Both the position numbers and the translations under genes were made by a program. The notes beneath the pieces are model-generated. The model was not told the DNA's origin. It saw only the letters and a list, made by a program, of their open reading frames with translations, and ran no database searches. Of a DNA stretch of 64,000 nt, positions 1 through 12,503 are shown piece after piece. Location of the stretch: assembly GCF_002443255.2 (NCBI RefSeq), contig NW_019211454.1, positions 14,606,481 to 14,670,480 on the forward strand. Reading direction: 5' to 3'. The DNA is from Varroa destructor. Lineage: Eukaryota > Arthropoda > Arachnida > Mesostigmata > Varroidae. The first letter of the stretch is position 1; every line of letters begins with the position of its first letter.

Positions 1-3000
1 GAATACATTATTGCCCTTATAACGGAGGTGGCATTCTCCTTCGTAGTCGGATTTTTGCCAGGGGAGTATAACGTACCCACGTTGCCCGCAGGCCCAAAAG
101 GGGACCACTTTCTTCCTCTGGATGTTGCTTCATTCCTGTTTGCAGCTGGCGCAAACGCTCTTCCGGGCCTTGCCACTTCGCACTCCGTTGGCCCTCAGTT
201 GTGTTGCCACTACTTAGGGCGTTTTCCCTAAGGAGCATCAACGCTTGTAGACGTCGTGGATACGCGACGACGCCAGGGAAAGCGGGGGCGGCAGGCATCT
301 TCTTCCATCGACTATTCTTTCAACTAGAAATGCACGTTGTCTCTGAGCCGTCATTGGCCGCAGACCTGTATCAAGGCTGGCATAGTGCTGGGCAAGCTAA
401 ACGGATACTAGAACTGGCCTGAGAAGAGGTGGCCGCACAAACGAGCAGAACGCCTTCCCTTTCGGCGGCGACGGTGGCGGTGATGCCGGCGCCATTACGG
501 TCTGTTCTAAGAAAAACAAATTCCCTTCGCGCCAGTCGGGCGTGTCGTACTTCCAGACGACTTTAGTGCACCCACAGGCTTATACAGAAACGCACAGATA
601 GAGGCATCGGAAGAAACCAACTGCGAATAGAGCCTAAGTATCTAATGCAACAACAGAGAGCGCACCAGCAAGTAGTCGTCGCCTGGTGCAGGCAGTCGCT
701 GCCGTCAACAAAACGTCTTATTGCCGTGTCAAGAGCACGCGGACACGCCTTTGGCGCTTGCTGTAGAACAATATCGCGAAAGGCAGTTCTCCTTTTCCAC
801 GAGCGAGTCGCACACGAATCGCGTCACCGAGGACTGCTAAAGGCGTCGTTATACTTTTGTGGCTATTTGGAGAAGACGGGTATCTATTCTATATTCTAAA
901 GTGATATACTACATGACAAAATAGTCCAGCGTCAGCTACAGGTTATTTATTCTTGCGAAACCTATAAACAATTCAAGTAATCGACCTTTTAACACGGTGT
1001 CGACATTCTTAATGTAATCCTAGTAACCAGATCAAGCGGTGATGCAACAATGTTGCAGCATTGCTAGAGCGATAATTAGAAGCAAATAGGAATTGAAGAG
1101 CGAAAAAAAATACTTAAATCACAACTATAAATTATCGTAGCATGCAATACACGTATAACACAGAAAGGATGACACAAACACGAACATTATATAAGCAAAC
1201 ACTTAAAGTCAAGTAAATAGTCAAAACATACAATCTGTCTATACTGAAGGCCCGTTAAAATGGCCTACGCTGATGCCGTTGTCAAATTGCTTGAGTCTTG
1301 TCAAAACTCAGTCTTTTCTACCATGTGTTGTCTCATCTAAAGCTACATGCCATACCCACGAACCCCCGTCCCCTTCTAGATGCTGAATGCAACGACCGTA
1401 CCGCGTTTGCCGGGTTGGCTCAGCAACATCTGAGTAACGCGGAATGGTTTCGTATCCCTCATGAAAAGGATGGGGTGGGTCGGAAGCTCCAGTTGTGAAG
1501 CCGAACATTTGTTAGAGTTTTGCTATCACCAATACACGCTCGTCGATCTTTTCAAAATTTTCTCCAAAATCCTATCGCCGTTTGAATCAAATATCTCATG
1601 GATGCTTGCTGATACACGCGACCGCCCTTCGAGTTACTCAGCTGTGGGCGGTTACTGTCGTATGGCGGCAGGGGTGTTGCTTCTTTAACATTGCCGATAC
1701 TGCTACAACGTTCGGTCGTTACAACGATTTCAATGGGGTAGTGTCGCTTTGATCATCCTCTGCCTGCGTCCCTTAGATTTGCTTCCCATTGCCCTGTCCG
1801 TCTTTTTCAATCCCTGCGGCGTCCTTCATAGGCCGGCATCATTGTGGACTCTCTAGCCATATTGAGTGGCTGCGATTAACTGAGCTAGTGACAAGCGATC
1901 GACCAAGCCAGGCCTGCTGCGCTTGTCACTAGAGCTTAGAGGGGCATCGAATAGACTGGCGCCTTCCAAATGGAAGCGAATTCCGAAAACCAAGCTTCTT
2001 GTTTTCGTAACTCCCGCGAACTCCAAAGCGAAACAAACTGTACGGACGGCTTCCAACAAGACGAACGCAGCTCGCAAGCCAGGAGTCCAAGTCATCGCCG
2101 AGTTAGGTACCATGAGATAAAACGCACTGGGAGATAGAAACAGGAGCGACGGCATTTGCATTTAGGGGCAACGAGCACTTCCAATCAGAGGAGAACGATA
2201 AAGGAGCAGGATGAAGCGACGGCCGCGGGTATCCTGCCAATCCTCGCATACTCCCTGCTCGCATCGTCCCACACACGCAGAACAAAGGACGAAACGAAGA
2301 AGCTGTTTTCGTCCTTGTTTTGCATAATCAAATGTGCTCAACGATACGGCGCGGAAAATTGAGATCCCAGACCGCAACAGTCCAGCGAACGAAGGACTGA
2401 CGGCTGTAGTAGCAGCCGAAATTCGTTGGCCGAGATGAGAATCGTTTTGGTCGTTTCACGTTTGTTACACGAGAATATATAGTAATGATCAAGAGAACGT
2501 TTAGGAAAAATAAATACGTTAAAGCTACTCATCTAAGAAAATAAGAAGAATTATACGACGGCGATTATTGTAACAAATCATGTACGATAACTTGGTACGT
2601 GGTACTCGGCGGAGATCTGTGCCTGTGCAGATGCTTCGTAAGAGAGAAAATTAAACCAAAAAATATATTTGACTTTCTTGAATTGTGGACAGTTTCTAGT
2701 ATATAAAGGTTGTCATGTTATAAAACAATGGGAAATAGACGCTAGTAGATAACGTTTGTTCAGTGTACTGCGCGTCAGTTGCAGGTCAACTCTGGGATTA
2801 CTTCGATAGGCGAAGTCCTAAACGTGTAATTATGCCCTTTCTGAACTGAAAAAACCAATATGTTCTGTTAAAAAATTAACAGTAGATTTATAATCTTCAT
2901 ATGTTCGTAATGTTTGTGGGTCTTGACGTTTATGTGATTTGTGACAGTGAAAATTATACAATTTTCACTTTTAAAGTTAACCTGACTAGGCTTCTCCGCC

Positions 3001-4430
3001 CTTTTTCTGTGTATACTTTTTCTAAATCGTGAAATACGCATTATACAGTTTCCATTGATCTTAAATATCTGTCGAAGTCTTGCAACATCACATAATTTGA
3101 TTATAATAGAATGCTATCTTTCTGTCAACTGTTCGGCGGTCTTTTGGCAATCTTGTATGCGGACGTACTATTTTAAAAAAGACTGCAATGCAGCTGGAAA
3201 TTTGCTAATTGCCCCTCTTGCAAAACCACTAAACAGATAGATTTACATGCAAATCATCCAAAAAATGTCTCAGTCTTGAATTAACTAGAAAGACTGACTG
3301 CTAACCGAAACTCAAACGAAAAGCACGCAGTAGTATCCTGCCTCCGACATGCCAAGATAGAGACTCATTTTAATTAGCCAGCAGCTCATCCCGTCACTCA
3401 CTGAAAATCCTTATTTTAAAAAACTACTCTGCCAGAGCATCATATTCGAGCTAGTTTATTTACTCGGCCAAACACTTTCATCCTGACAAGCATGTACTTC
3501 AACTCTGCCTCCTAATATATAGGAATAAGACAAACAATGTCTATAAAAAGTAGATCCACACGTTTGATTTCGTCAATTCTCGTAGATGATTACCTGGAGA
3601 AACACCGTAGATAACCGAATCGGGTTGGCACTCCGTTTCCACTCACAATTCTCTTTCAACAAAACCGGTATCCAATCCCTCAGCCAGAGTAGGATAACTG
3701 AATGACTATAGACGGCTTAGGTAAGCAAAAGATACCCTCGTATTTTTGACAGAGGCAGTGTCCTTAGGCGATTGTCGACGAGACAAGATAGGCAACATTA
3801 AAGCTCGAGAGAAAGAGCGATAATGTTCAAGTACTATAGAAAGGATAGGATATAGGACATGCCTTTGGCCCCTGTCCACCAATCAGATGAGATGAAGTTC
3901 CGAGCTAGCACTGCGTCTATACTGTAGCCGTATTGTTTGCACTCGCTATGCGCGTGACATGAACCGATTTGATAAAACCGATAAGGCCAGAAAGAGCAGG
4001 AAGGCAACGAGATGTAGTTGATGCAAATGTCGAAACGAAAAATGTTTACAGTTGCACAAGCCGACAGAACAGGCCGAAAAAAAGTACGGCGAAAACGAAG
4101 AATCTTCTGCCTCTACGATAGTTACCAAGCTCTGACAAGCTACGCTTCATGCGTCTCTATACCCGTAGCCCTTAGGCCTCTCAGATATCATAGTCGGAAA
4201 GAGTTCAAAGTTCCTTGTCAAACATGCTATAGCAAGCAGCCATCGTACTATGTTGTTCCATGTCGAAGACGGATCAACGCCAGGAAGGACAAAGTCAACA
4301 GCAATGAGCAAGCGGACGCGGAAGGTAGAGAAAACAAGCATAATAGGCTTTGTCAGGAACGAAATCCTGGTAAATCATAGGGAAATAATAAGACTGAATT
4401 GATTTTATTCGTATTTGCCTTGTTTTTCAG
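1..4430. other. non-coding or unresolved leading region
   Basis: No supported gene was found here. The first 900 bases and about 1250-2450 are relatively GC-rich and open in more than one frame. The stretch 2450-4400 is AT-rich. A plus-strand ORF at 4018-4380 (120 codons, very rich in Arg, Lys and Ser) ends in a stop 50 bases before the exon at 4431 and has no domain I recognise. If the plus-strand gene model is right, this region is upstream intron or the 5' flank of that gene. Confidence 0.5.
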
Positions 4431-4510
4431 CTGCGTGACGAGAAGACAACATGGTATCTTCCTGTAAAAGTCAGGAGAAAGCCAGTTGGCTTAGATCCGT
4501 CTGAAATGAG
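4431..4510 (+). CDS. candidate internal coding exon, unknown protein
   Basis: This is an 80-base exon candidate. It follows a T-rich acceptor (ttgtttttcag ending at 4430) and ends at a good donor, GAG|gtaaga, at 4511. Only one frame is open. It encodes 26 residues, beginning LRDEKTTWYLPVKVRR and ending GLDPSEM, and leaves two bases (AG) of the next codon. The other two frames hit stops within the exon. The mix of charged, aromatic and proline residues is typical of conserved protein. The outgoing phase matches the exon at 14829 exactly, where AG plus T gives Ser. I do not recognise the family. An unseen exon could lie between the two. The phase fit and the clean splice sites are what I see. 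That it belongs to a real gene is inference. Confidence 0.5.
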
Positions 4511-6314
4511 GTAAGATCGAATATAAAAACGAAACAAACAAGACACAGATATAGCAGGTTAAACACAGAACTAGTAAATAAATGATTCTTTTTTAAAGAA
4601 GGATGATTATCCGCCTGGGAAGTATTGGCTATTCAAATAACTTTTGCGACACATACGATGCTGATGATGGCCAAAAAATTAATCAGTAAGCGGCTAGCTG
4701 TATTTCTTGGTGAGCATTATCTAAAAAGCTCTTTTATTGACATGTTGAAATGTAGGTGGGAGCGTATCCAAATGACAGCCTGAACCGGGCATCCTAGCAC
4801 CACTTTTTGCCAGGTGAAACAGTCGCTGCTACTCGATGTTTAAGATTTCTACTGAGACTTGATTGAACTTACCGAATGAAGTTGAAAGATTTAGTGAGCG
4901 GTCATATGAACAAATGGGAACAGAAAGGGAATGTTGCGTGGGTACGAAGCCGAGGGCGCATTTCACGACGTTCGGGATAACCCAGAGAAGCTTCGGAGCT
5001 GACAGTATCAAAGTACTTGAAGCCAAGGTCAGCCAAGAGAAAATGCTATTAATATAGATAGTTATTAAGTGCCCACTAGGAAAAACTATATCGCTTATGT
5101 CCTGCATCTAGACTCAAAGATTATATTGTCTTAAAATGCACAGACATCAAAATACGATCTAAGTAACGCCTCTGTAGTTTTTTTTGCTTATTTATTTTGA
5201 TAACTAAAAAAGTTACGAGCGTAGTCCTTGGACGGCCTTTTCACAAAAAAAAAGGCAACAGCAAGGAGTCGGAGGATGTGAGCTGCTTTTCACGGAACCT
5301 ATAATTTTTGCTAGAACAGATGCTACCAAAAGAAGGCTGAACCCCAAACTGCGCAATTGTTCTAAACATCGAGCTTCGTAAGGACTTAATTCACTTTAAA
5401 AGTGTGTAGAAAGAACTTGTACTTGATTGATTTCGTTATTGTTCTCTAATAGAAAGGCTTTTCTTAGCAGAAACACGGAAAAAGCTTACCGAAACCTGTT
5501 AATTTTGTTAACTATTCAGTTCGTTCCATTTTGGCTATGAGAGTGGGGGAAGTCCTTCCTGTTCACAGACAAGCGTTCATCGCGGCAACCCAAATAACAC
5601 ATTTAGCTTTTTATTATTAGTACCTGCATTAATTTCGAGCAAGTTTGAAGACTAATACTGGCGCAAATAAGTTCTAATTAGACAAAACAAGGTCCGCGCG
5701 GAACCGGAACAACTACCAAACAAACGTAAACTAGAAATTTATTTTTTATAGCTAAGTGACGTAGTTAGCAACTGATTCGAAGAACTTCTTATCAGGATTT
5801 ATATCACTATGTTAATTTCGTTAAGATTCACTTCATCGAACTAGATACATGTATATTAAGTAAGTTAGTGCGATAACATCATTTCCTGAAATATTTTCTT
5901 TTTTAGGGGCCCTAACCTGTTGCTGTCGAAGAGGTGATACATGTTGCATTTTTGACATGTATACTGCAATTAGAACGTGTAATGACTTCGTGAGAGCTCG
6001 TTTTGAGCGCGTTACTCAATCGAACTCAGTTATGTCTATGGAACGTTACCCACAATGTCTTCAGAGCAGTCAAAATCAGACTATTTTTTATGTTAAGCAC
6101 AGGGCGACAAATGTTTCATAGCATATAACAATAACAGGAGGTCGTACATAAGTATTTATCTGTTGGCAGGATTGTTCGGACCGAATATCGTGATTTTCGT
6201 TTATCATGTATATACTATCCCCTGAATAATACTATGCTAATACCGCAGTTAACCAAGTAAATATATAATAGTTTAATAGTCATGCAGCATCAGGGTTCCT
6301 CATATCACTTTATC

Positions 6315-6392
6315 ACTGTTTGCACTTATTTTGGACTGTTTGGACATATTTTGGACTGTTTGGACTTATTTTGCACTGTTTGGACTTATTTT
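6315..6392. repeat. 20-bp tandem repeat, 3.9 copies
   Basis: The unit is close to actgtttggacttattttgg and is repeated in exact 20-base register at 6315, 6335, 6355 and 6375. The copies differ only at single positions (tgcac or tggac, ttatt or atatt, and a final gg or gc). The array ends two bases short of a fourth full copy. It lies in AT-rich, probably intronic sequence. Near-identical copies in strict register suggest a recent local duplication. Confidence 0.95.
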
Positions 6393-6892
6393 AAGTAACA
6401 TAGCCAGAAATCATCGGATCCAAAATCTTCGTTACCACTTGTCGTACCGATGGAGTCCTGCTTAGCTGTTCAGTGTATGCCATGTTTACTAAAACTAACG
6501 CAAAACGAGGCATATAACGAAAACCATGCAAGACGGGTAAATCACTTGGCCCTTAAGTACGTCATGACACCACCTAGGCTTCAAATGCGTTACAGAGTTT
6601 GTACAACGTGCATTTTGATCACTTGAAATATACTCAAGATCAGCTGATATATTATTTGCTGCAGTACCCGTACATTCTCGCACCTCATTACTAAAGAGTT
6701 TACATAGATGTTGAACAGTGACTGATAAGCGTATTCGTTTTATCGGCCTATTTTACGTTAGGTTGGAACCTATTTCCCCGCGAAACGTATGTTCAACTCG
6801 GGCAACCCTTAAAAAAAATACTCTACGTTCTAATTATTAGATATACCATTGTATACTTAAGAGAAATTCTAATATGTGCGTCGATTAAGTCC

Positions 6893-6950
6893 ATGGAAAA
6901 TCTGAGCGGAGACTGGCGTTTATGCGTTACGCACGAACTTCTGCTATACA
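6893..6950 (+). CDS. possible first coding exon (weak)
   Basis: An ATG in a good initiation context (gtccATGGa) opens a 19-codon reading frame, MENLSGDWRLCVTHELLLY, then one base (A) and a near-consensus donor, ACA|gtgagt, at 6951. The outgoing phase leaves one base. That fits the incoming phase of the open frame in the candidate exon at 9435, whose outgoing phase in turn fits acceptor 14826. So an alternative 5' end of the plus-strand gene can be drawn as 6893, 9435, 14827. The sequence is short and the family is unknown, so this may be chance. The ORF also runs on past the donor to 7081. Confidence 0.15.
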
Positions 6951-9434
6951 GTGAGTTACGAGGTGAACCGCGTCGGGGCTTGCATACACGGGATAGATTA
7001 GGATATTGCCAAGCTGTCAAAGGCTATAGCATCGCACTTTGCAATAGGTTCCAGACTCTAATAAACTCCCGGCGTCACTAAATCATTTATATCGATTCAA
7101 CTCAGTAATTATCCCTTGTTTGTTTCTATTGTTTTTTCGGTTGTTTCTTTCATTACCTATACTCGATGCAGATCTGACACGGTGCACTTCCACTCTTCTG
7201 AGCATCCTTAATCGACAACTCGTAGGCCGTCGGTTTGTGACCGACATTAGTCGGCGGATAGCTGGTGGAAGATACCTGACAGGCAAATGGCAGGTGCTGT
7301 TGATGCGTGTGGGCGGAATGATATTATCAACGCACACATAGCATTATCCTCTTCTAAGTATGCACGACTTTAGCCCGCTATCTGTCAACCTCTCTTTTTC
7401 TGTTGTTCTATTTCTCTGACCAGATGGCAATATGAGCAAAACTGATGGTAATCGATTTGCAGTTATATACTGTCATCTAGACGTCTCTCGAACATGGAAC
7501 GTCTATGCTGAAGAACACATTCCTGGCCCTGCAGACCGAGGTAGGGCAGCGCGAAGGAAAGACGCCGTGGACAGATCTGTATCGTCCATAGTCGCAGGCC
7601 GGAGAACCTACACAGCTGTACGATGCCGCATGCATATTTTGTCTAAGTAGAAAGAAACACTTGGCATATATGCCAATGCATGAGGCCGACGGACAAATTA
7701 GGCAAAAGAGAAGAGAAGCAAAAGGAGTCCAGGCCACGCAGTCGTGAGTCCTGCGTCTTCAAGGGTGAACCTGGCAGGCTTATCGAGGGCTACATGATCA
7801 ACGCAGCTGACGCGCCCAATAATTTCTTCTCGGTCGCCCCACACAAGCAGTCACTCACAGTGGAGGAAGCATTAATAATATGAAAAATATTAAGACGATG
7901 GTTCAGGGATGAGGTGGAGAAGGGGGAAATTCACGTCGACACTATCGAAGGCGATTCAGCTAAGAGTCAGAATATTCCGTGGCGTTACTGAACCTCTTCA
8001 TACAAAGCTCAGCTAAACCAACCGAGCTCATAGCCACGGACCACCTGATTAACTAGGTTAGAGAGCAGCTGGCTAGAAAGCATATGGTATACTGCAAAAT
8101 GTTGGTGAAGGTCAGCTTTGGTGAGCAGTGGCTGGTACGATAGGTTTGTCTGCTGGTAGTGATTCTGTGACCGATATAGCGTCGCTGGCGGAACGGTTTG
8201 GCAAAGGGTATGTTTTTAACACAATCGAGTTTGCACTTGTTAATGTTCGTAGTGAGTTTCTTTAGCTTATGCATATGGCTCGATAGAAAAAAGTCTGCTA
8301 TTCGTGGATATATATCACTCAACAATGTAATAATATATCAAAATAATTGTACTGCAATATAAAGTGCTCCTTGTTGTCTCATCAAACATTTAGTGCAACT
8401 AACTTGCAAGATAATATGTTGACAAATGCGAAACAATGAAAGCCAAAAAAGAAAAAGCTTTCTAGCTCTCTTTGATTTGCTCTGATATCGTGATCATGGT
8501 ACCGGTCACAGTGTGTGATGAAATTAAATTTACCCAATGCATTACTCTAGACTAAAAATTCAATGTTCATAAGTGTATACCCTCTATAGATACCCTCTGT
8601 AGATATTTCTTGACGAACGATTCAATCCACTTATTGAATATGTCAGCCAAATAGGACCGGCATAGCTTTCATAGAATTGCGTACAAACCCGGTTCGTTGC
8701 TCTGATGAGACCACGCGCTCCCAGAGCTAAGTTTGATACTATTGAACTCTAGCTTCTCGATCAAGGCTGTTCTTCGTGCCCGAATTAGTAATGCTTCATG
8801 GCAGTAAATGCATATGGCCCAGAACACACCCTGTGGATGAGGGAGCCCTGCCCATGTTCGTTCGGCCACTCCCGTGTCTATGATACGGACCTGAGCGTAA
8901 ACTTTGTTGAGCTCTTCTCTACCATAACGGAATGAAGTTATGCTCTCCGCATTTTTCGATATTGAACATGATTGTTCCTAACAAGGAACGTGAGAGCATT
9001 AATACGCATCTCAAAATAACGTGTCGAATGAAGTTAAAACGGTAACTGTTTTTTTTTCCACTTGAGTTCGAGCCAGACCTGCATCGACTTAATCTCTCTA
9101 GCATGGCATCTTCAAAATAAGCGGATCCCACTATGAATGATAATTCGTTCAATCGGGTCGATGTTTTGCTCTGTTGTTAGAGTATAGTCCTTCGGAAATC
9201 ATCGATCCGGTGAATACTCATCGTTCGAGAAAGACCCTATCCACTTCTTAATCGTATAATTTTAGTAATATCATAACCAAACAACAGGGGACAGAACACC
9301 GTATTTATATTGAGTAGCAGTAGTAGTTCTAACCTCTCTATGCCTAACCCCAAACATTTGTCCTGTGAGGACAATTTAAAAAATCCTATTTTTCATTGAA
9401 AATATCAATTAAACCGAGCGCTATTTTCTTTTAG

Positions 9435-9550
9435 ATCTGAATTCAACATTGAGGCGGCTAAGCTTTACAAGTGGTCAGCTTTTGAGATTATCAATGTTTA
9501 AATCACCGACTCTGTTTATGGACTGCAGTAAATATACGACACGTTCAAAG
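9435..9550 (+). CDS. possible internal exon (weak)
   Basis: The acceptor is strong (gctattttcttttag ending at 9434) and the donor is good (TCAAAG|gtaact at 9551). The only frame open across all 116 bases skips the first two bases and encodes 38 residues rich in Ser, Leu and Thr. It leaves phase 0, which fits acceptor 14826 rather than 14828. A second frame, skipping one base, starts SEFNIEAAKLYKWSAFEI and stops at 9500-9502. That frame looks more protein-like and matches the outgoing phase of the exon at 4431, so it could be an alternative last exon. The splice sites are the evidence. The coding sense is uncertain. Confidence 0.22.
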
Positions 9551-9788
9551 GTAACTGGAACACCGCGGTCGGCTTTTAGAAAAATTCCAAGTCCTGTTGT
9601 TAAGACGGCCGAAGTGTCTCATTCAGTGGGGAGGAAATCGGGTTCATGAGATCGAGACACTTAAGTCTCAGGTGTGCCATATCAATGGCTAAACTTTTTT
9701 ATGTGTTCGGCTAATTACGTTCTACGTACGAGTAACGTTCCTGTAAAAAAAAAATATATATATATGTATGTATAATCCTAGTCATTTA

Positions 9789-9819
9789 ATTATTATTAAA
9801 AATTATTATTATTATTATT
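9789..9819. repeat. ATT trinucleotide microsatellite
   Basis: Interrupted run of ATT/TAT triplets (attattattaaaaattatt, then five more triplets) in AT-rich sequence. Just upstream, 9753-9764 holds a short TA run. Confidence 0.85.
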
Positions 9820-10231
9820 GAAAAACTGCCGATAATCACCTTATTGATATATTGAAACAGTTTACATGATCGCTAATGTAGAGTTTTGACTCTCAGTAAT
9901 TGAAGCTTGTTGTAATGAATTGTGGTTTTTGTCACCAAAAGAATAATCCAATATTTTTATGTAAAACAACCGCACCGTGAAGGGATTGATGCTTTCTAAC
10001 ATTTCGTAGACATAATTGTGTACATTTCTTATAGCTTATTACCACCAGATACGTGTTAATTAGTTGTGCGTACCGAGCGTTTCGTCTGGTACCACCAAGT
10101 GCTACAAATATTTATTGACGAAATATCTCGAAGTCCGTTAATCCAACTCGGATCTGCTCAGAACGATTAGATCTACGTGAATCTAGCATTATACCCATGT
10201 GCCCTAGTACCACCAAGCATTTCTTGCAGAT

Positions 10232-10271
<40 letters not shown>
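10232..10271. repeat. compound (TC)n(TA)n microsatellite
   Basis: About eight TC units run directly into about twelve TA units. The reverse-complement arrangement, (TA)n(GA)n, occurs at 21747-21796. Confidence 0.95.
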
Positions 10272-12203
10272 GACACAAAAGATTCATCGCATTTTGTCGC
10301 GAGCCTTATTCTCAAACCAGTTTACGGTGGCGCTTTGTTTGAGCGTTAAGCATTCGCTAGCGTCTGTGACACTTTGGCTGTTCCGCCATTGGTGAAACCG
10401 AGGTTATTTGCAGTAACTTGTATAAACAGGCAGGACAGCAGTTTTGCGCAGTTGTTCTTTCCACAGCTCTCAGTTACATAGTCAGTTGGCGGCCAACACC
10501 GAATCTCGGTCGAAGCTAGGCGGGTTTCCACCCTAAACACATCAAAGAACTGCGGCGCTTTTGCGTCCAGGACTTGTTCGCTCCCGTTTACCCTACCCCT
10601 TCCCCCCGCGTTCTTGGTTCCTTGTTGTTCCCGGCCTCCGTGATGCCGCCTTCGCTGTCGCTATTTGGGTTGTCGTCTTGCAGTGCTCGCTCGTTCATAA
10701 AAGAGCATTCCACTTGGTCGGTCCGCGATCAGATCTAGATTTGGGATCGAAGAGTTTCGGGAAGAAGCTGCTGGAAACGAAGCAAACGGTAGGGACGACG
10801 GGAGAGGGAAGGAAAGAACGGCCCAAAGCGTTTGCATCATAGTTTTCCTCCAGTCGTCTCCCGGCGCCGCATGTTTGCGATATAACGCTGACACGCTAAA
10901 CATAAAAAGACAACTTCAAAAAATGAACATCTTCGTTGGCTAGACAACCTCGGATCTGCTACACTAGGCCAGGTCAAAACCCAAAAATAAATTAACGGCA
11001 AAGATGACTTTTTGTGACAATCCCTCGTAAGACCTCACAGAGATGAGGCAAGGGAAACCGACTGAAGATGGAATCAAACTGTTCGTTTAGGGATAGCTTT
11101 TTCCAAGGCAACATAAATATACCGAACCTGTCTTCTATAGACGGAAGGTAATATGGCACCGATGAAGAGCGGTGGGGCCGGGCCAGATTCAGTGTATATC
11201 GCCGACACTGCGATTGTTGTTCTTCACTATATACTATGTGTTTGTGCCGTTTCTCCTTTCGAATCACGTGGAGCTTGCCTTAAGGTTAATATAATATTAC
11301 AACGACATTGTCGTAATGGTGTTGCTAGCAGCAGCTTGCGAATCATCCGATTCTATAAGACGTGACAAGAAAATTAGAACTATAGTAAATCGCGTACGGA
11401 ACTTGTGTTCGTAAGTTTGGAAAAATACACGTGTAATATAATTGTTTTTAGGAATTCAATCGACATTTGGCCAAACATCCTAAAGGTTGCAAAAATTAGC
11501 CGTGAAGACAAACACTGCTGGAGTGAAAACGAAAGAAAATCAAATCTTTGCCTTATTCAATGGATACGTCACTATGTTTTACTTGTAAGCGTGCCAATTG
11601 TAACTTAAACAAAAATCTTTCTAAAGTCACCTTGAAAGTAATTTAACTTTCTCCTTTGCCTTTTGCAGCATTGTGTCATTTTGTGAAACACACGCTTCAT
11701 GAGACTTATATAAGCGCCCCGTTCTATAAGCGGATAAACAAGTCAATGTACACCATTTGACATTTTAGTTAAGATGTATGTACTATAGTTTCCCGTGGCG
11801 GACATAAATATTATTTGTAGACAATCGGACAGAGAAACACAGTAAGTGTTCTCATTCGCCTGATAGCGGTCAGCTAAGCATCAAATATCACGACTATAGA
11901 TTGAAGTTAGGCGACATTATGTGGATACAATGCGACAGATGTGGATTCTACGGTACGCTTGGTCCGTTACCCGTTAGCCCTAAGCTAGCTCCGTCTTCTC
12001 AGGCATAAGATCAGAAAGGGAATACACACAAGGCAAAGCATATTACTTCTACGAACGAATCTCTGGAAACAGCTTTTCTTAGCCAATGCACCAAAGGTCC
12101 ATGATGTTCTCGTGTGCCCCAACTTGATTCAGCCGTCGTTATAGTTTGCCCTTACTCTAGGCGGATCGCTTTCTGTCGGCCGCCCCGAATCGAAAAGCAG
12201 TAG

Positions 12204-12503
12204 GTGCTTCTCGTCCTCCGCTGGCAGCACCCTCTCAATACGACTTCAGCCATTAGCAGCACTGTTGCTGCCACTACTACGCTGCCTAGAGCGAAGCCGC
12301 CCAGACATTTACCCCCTTTGCCTCCATCCGAAACTGGTCCTGCGGCCCGACCGAAAGAGCCAACTGTTAAACCAACACAAACCATAATCCGGGCGTTGCA
12401 GGATAAAGCGCGTACAGATGCTGGAGCGCAGGCGGCAGTCAACAGCGTACTGCAATCACTGCGGGAAGGTAGCAAGTGTAATGCATTGCCGCCTACATCG
12501 TGA
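12204..12503 (+). CDS. GC-rich ORF, unrecognised, possibly coding
   Basis: The frame is open to a TGA at 12501-12503. The translation starts Thr/Ala/Ser-rich. It then has a proline-rich part with basic residues (PRHLPPLPPSE), and ends in a probable helix with spaced charges (IIRALQDKARTDAG) and QSLREGSKCNALPPTS. A possible acceptor (acgacttcag) ends near 12248, and a possible donor (GGAAG|gtagca) lies within the last 35 bases. The minus strand and another plus frame are also largely open here, so length alone proves nothing. No family is recognised and no phase fit to the neighbouring exons was found. Confidence 0.15.
   Translation: MLLVLRWQHPLNTTSAISSTVAATTTLPRAKPPRHLPPLPPSETGPAARPKEPTVKPTQTIIRALQDKARTDAGAQAAVNSVLQSLREGSKCNALPPTS

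Noticed and set aside
10037..10217. Recurrent taccaccaag words (10089, 10207, and a variant near 10040)
   Set aside because: Only two exact 11-mers with unlike flanks. Too little for a repeat call.
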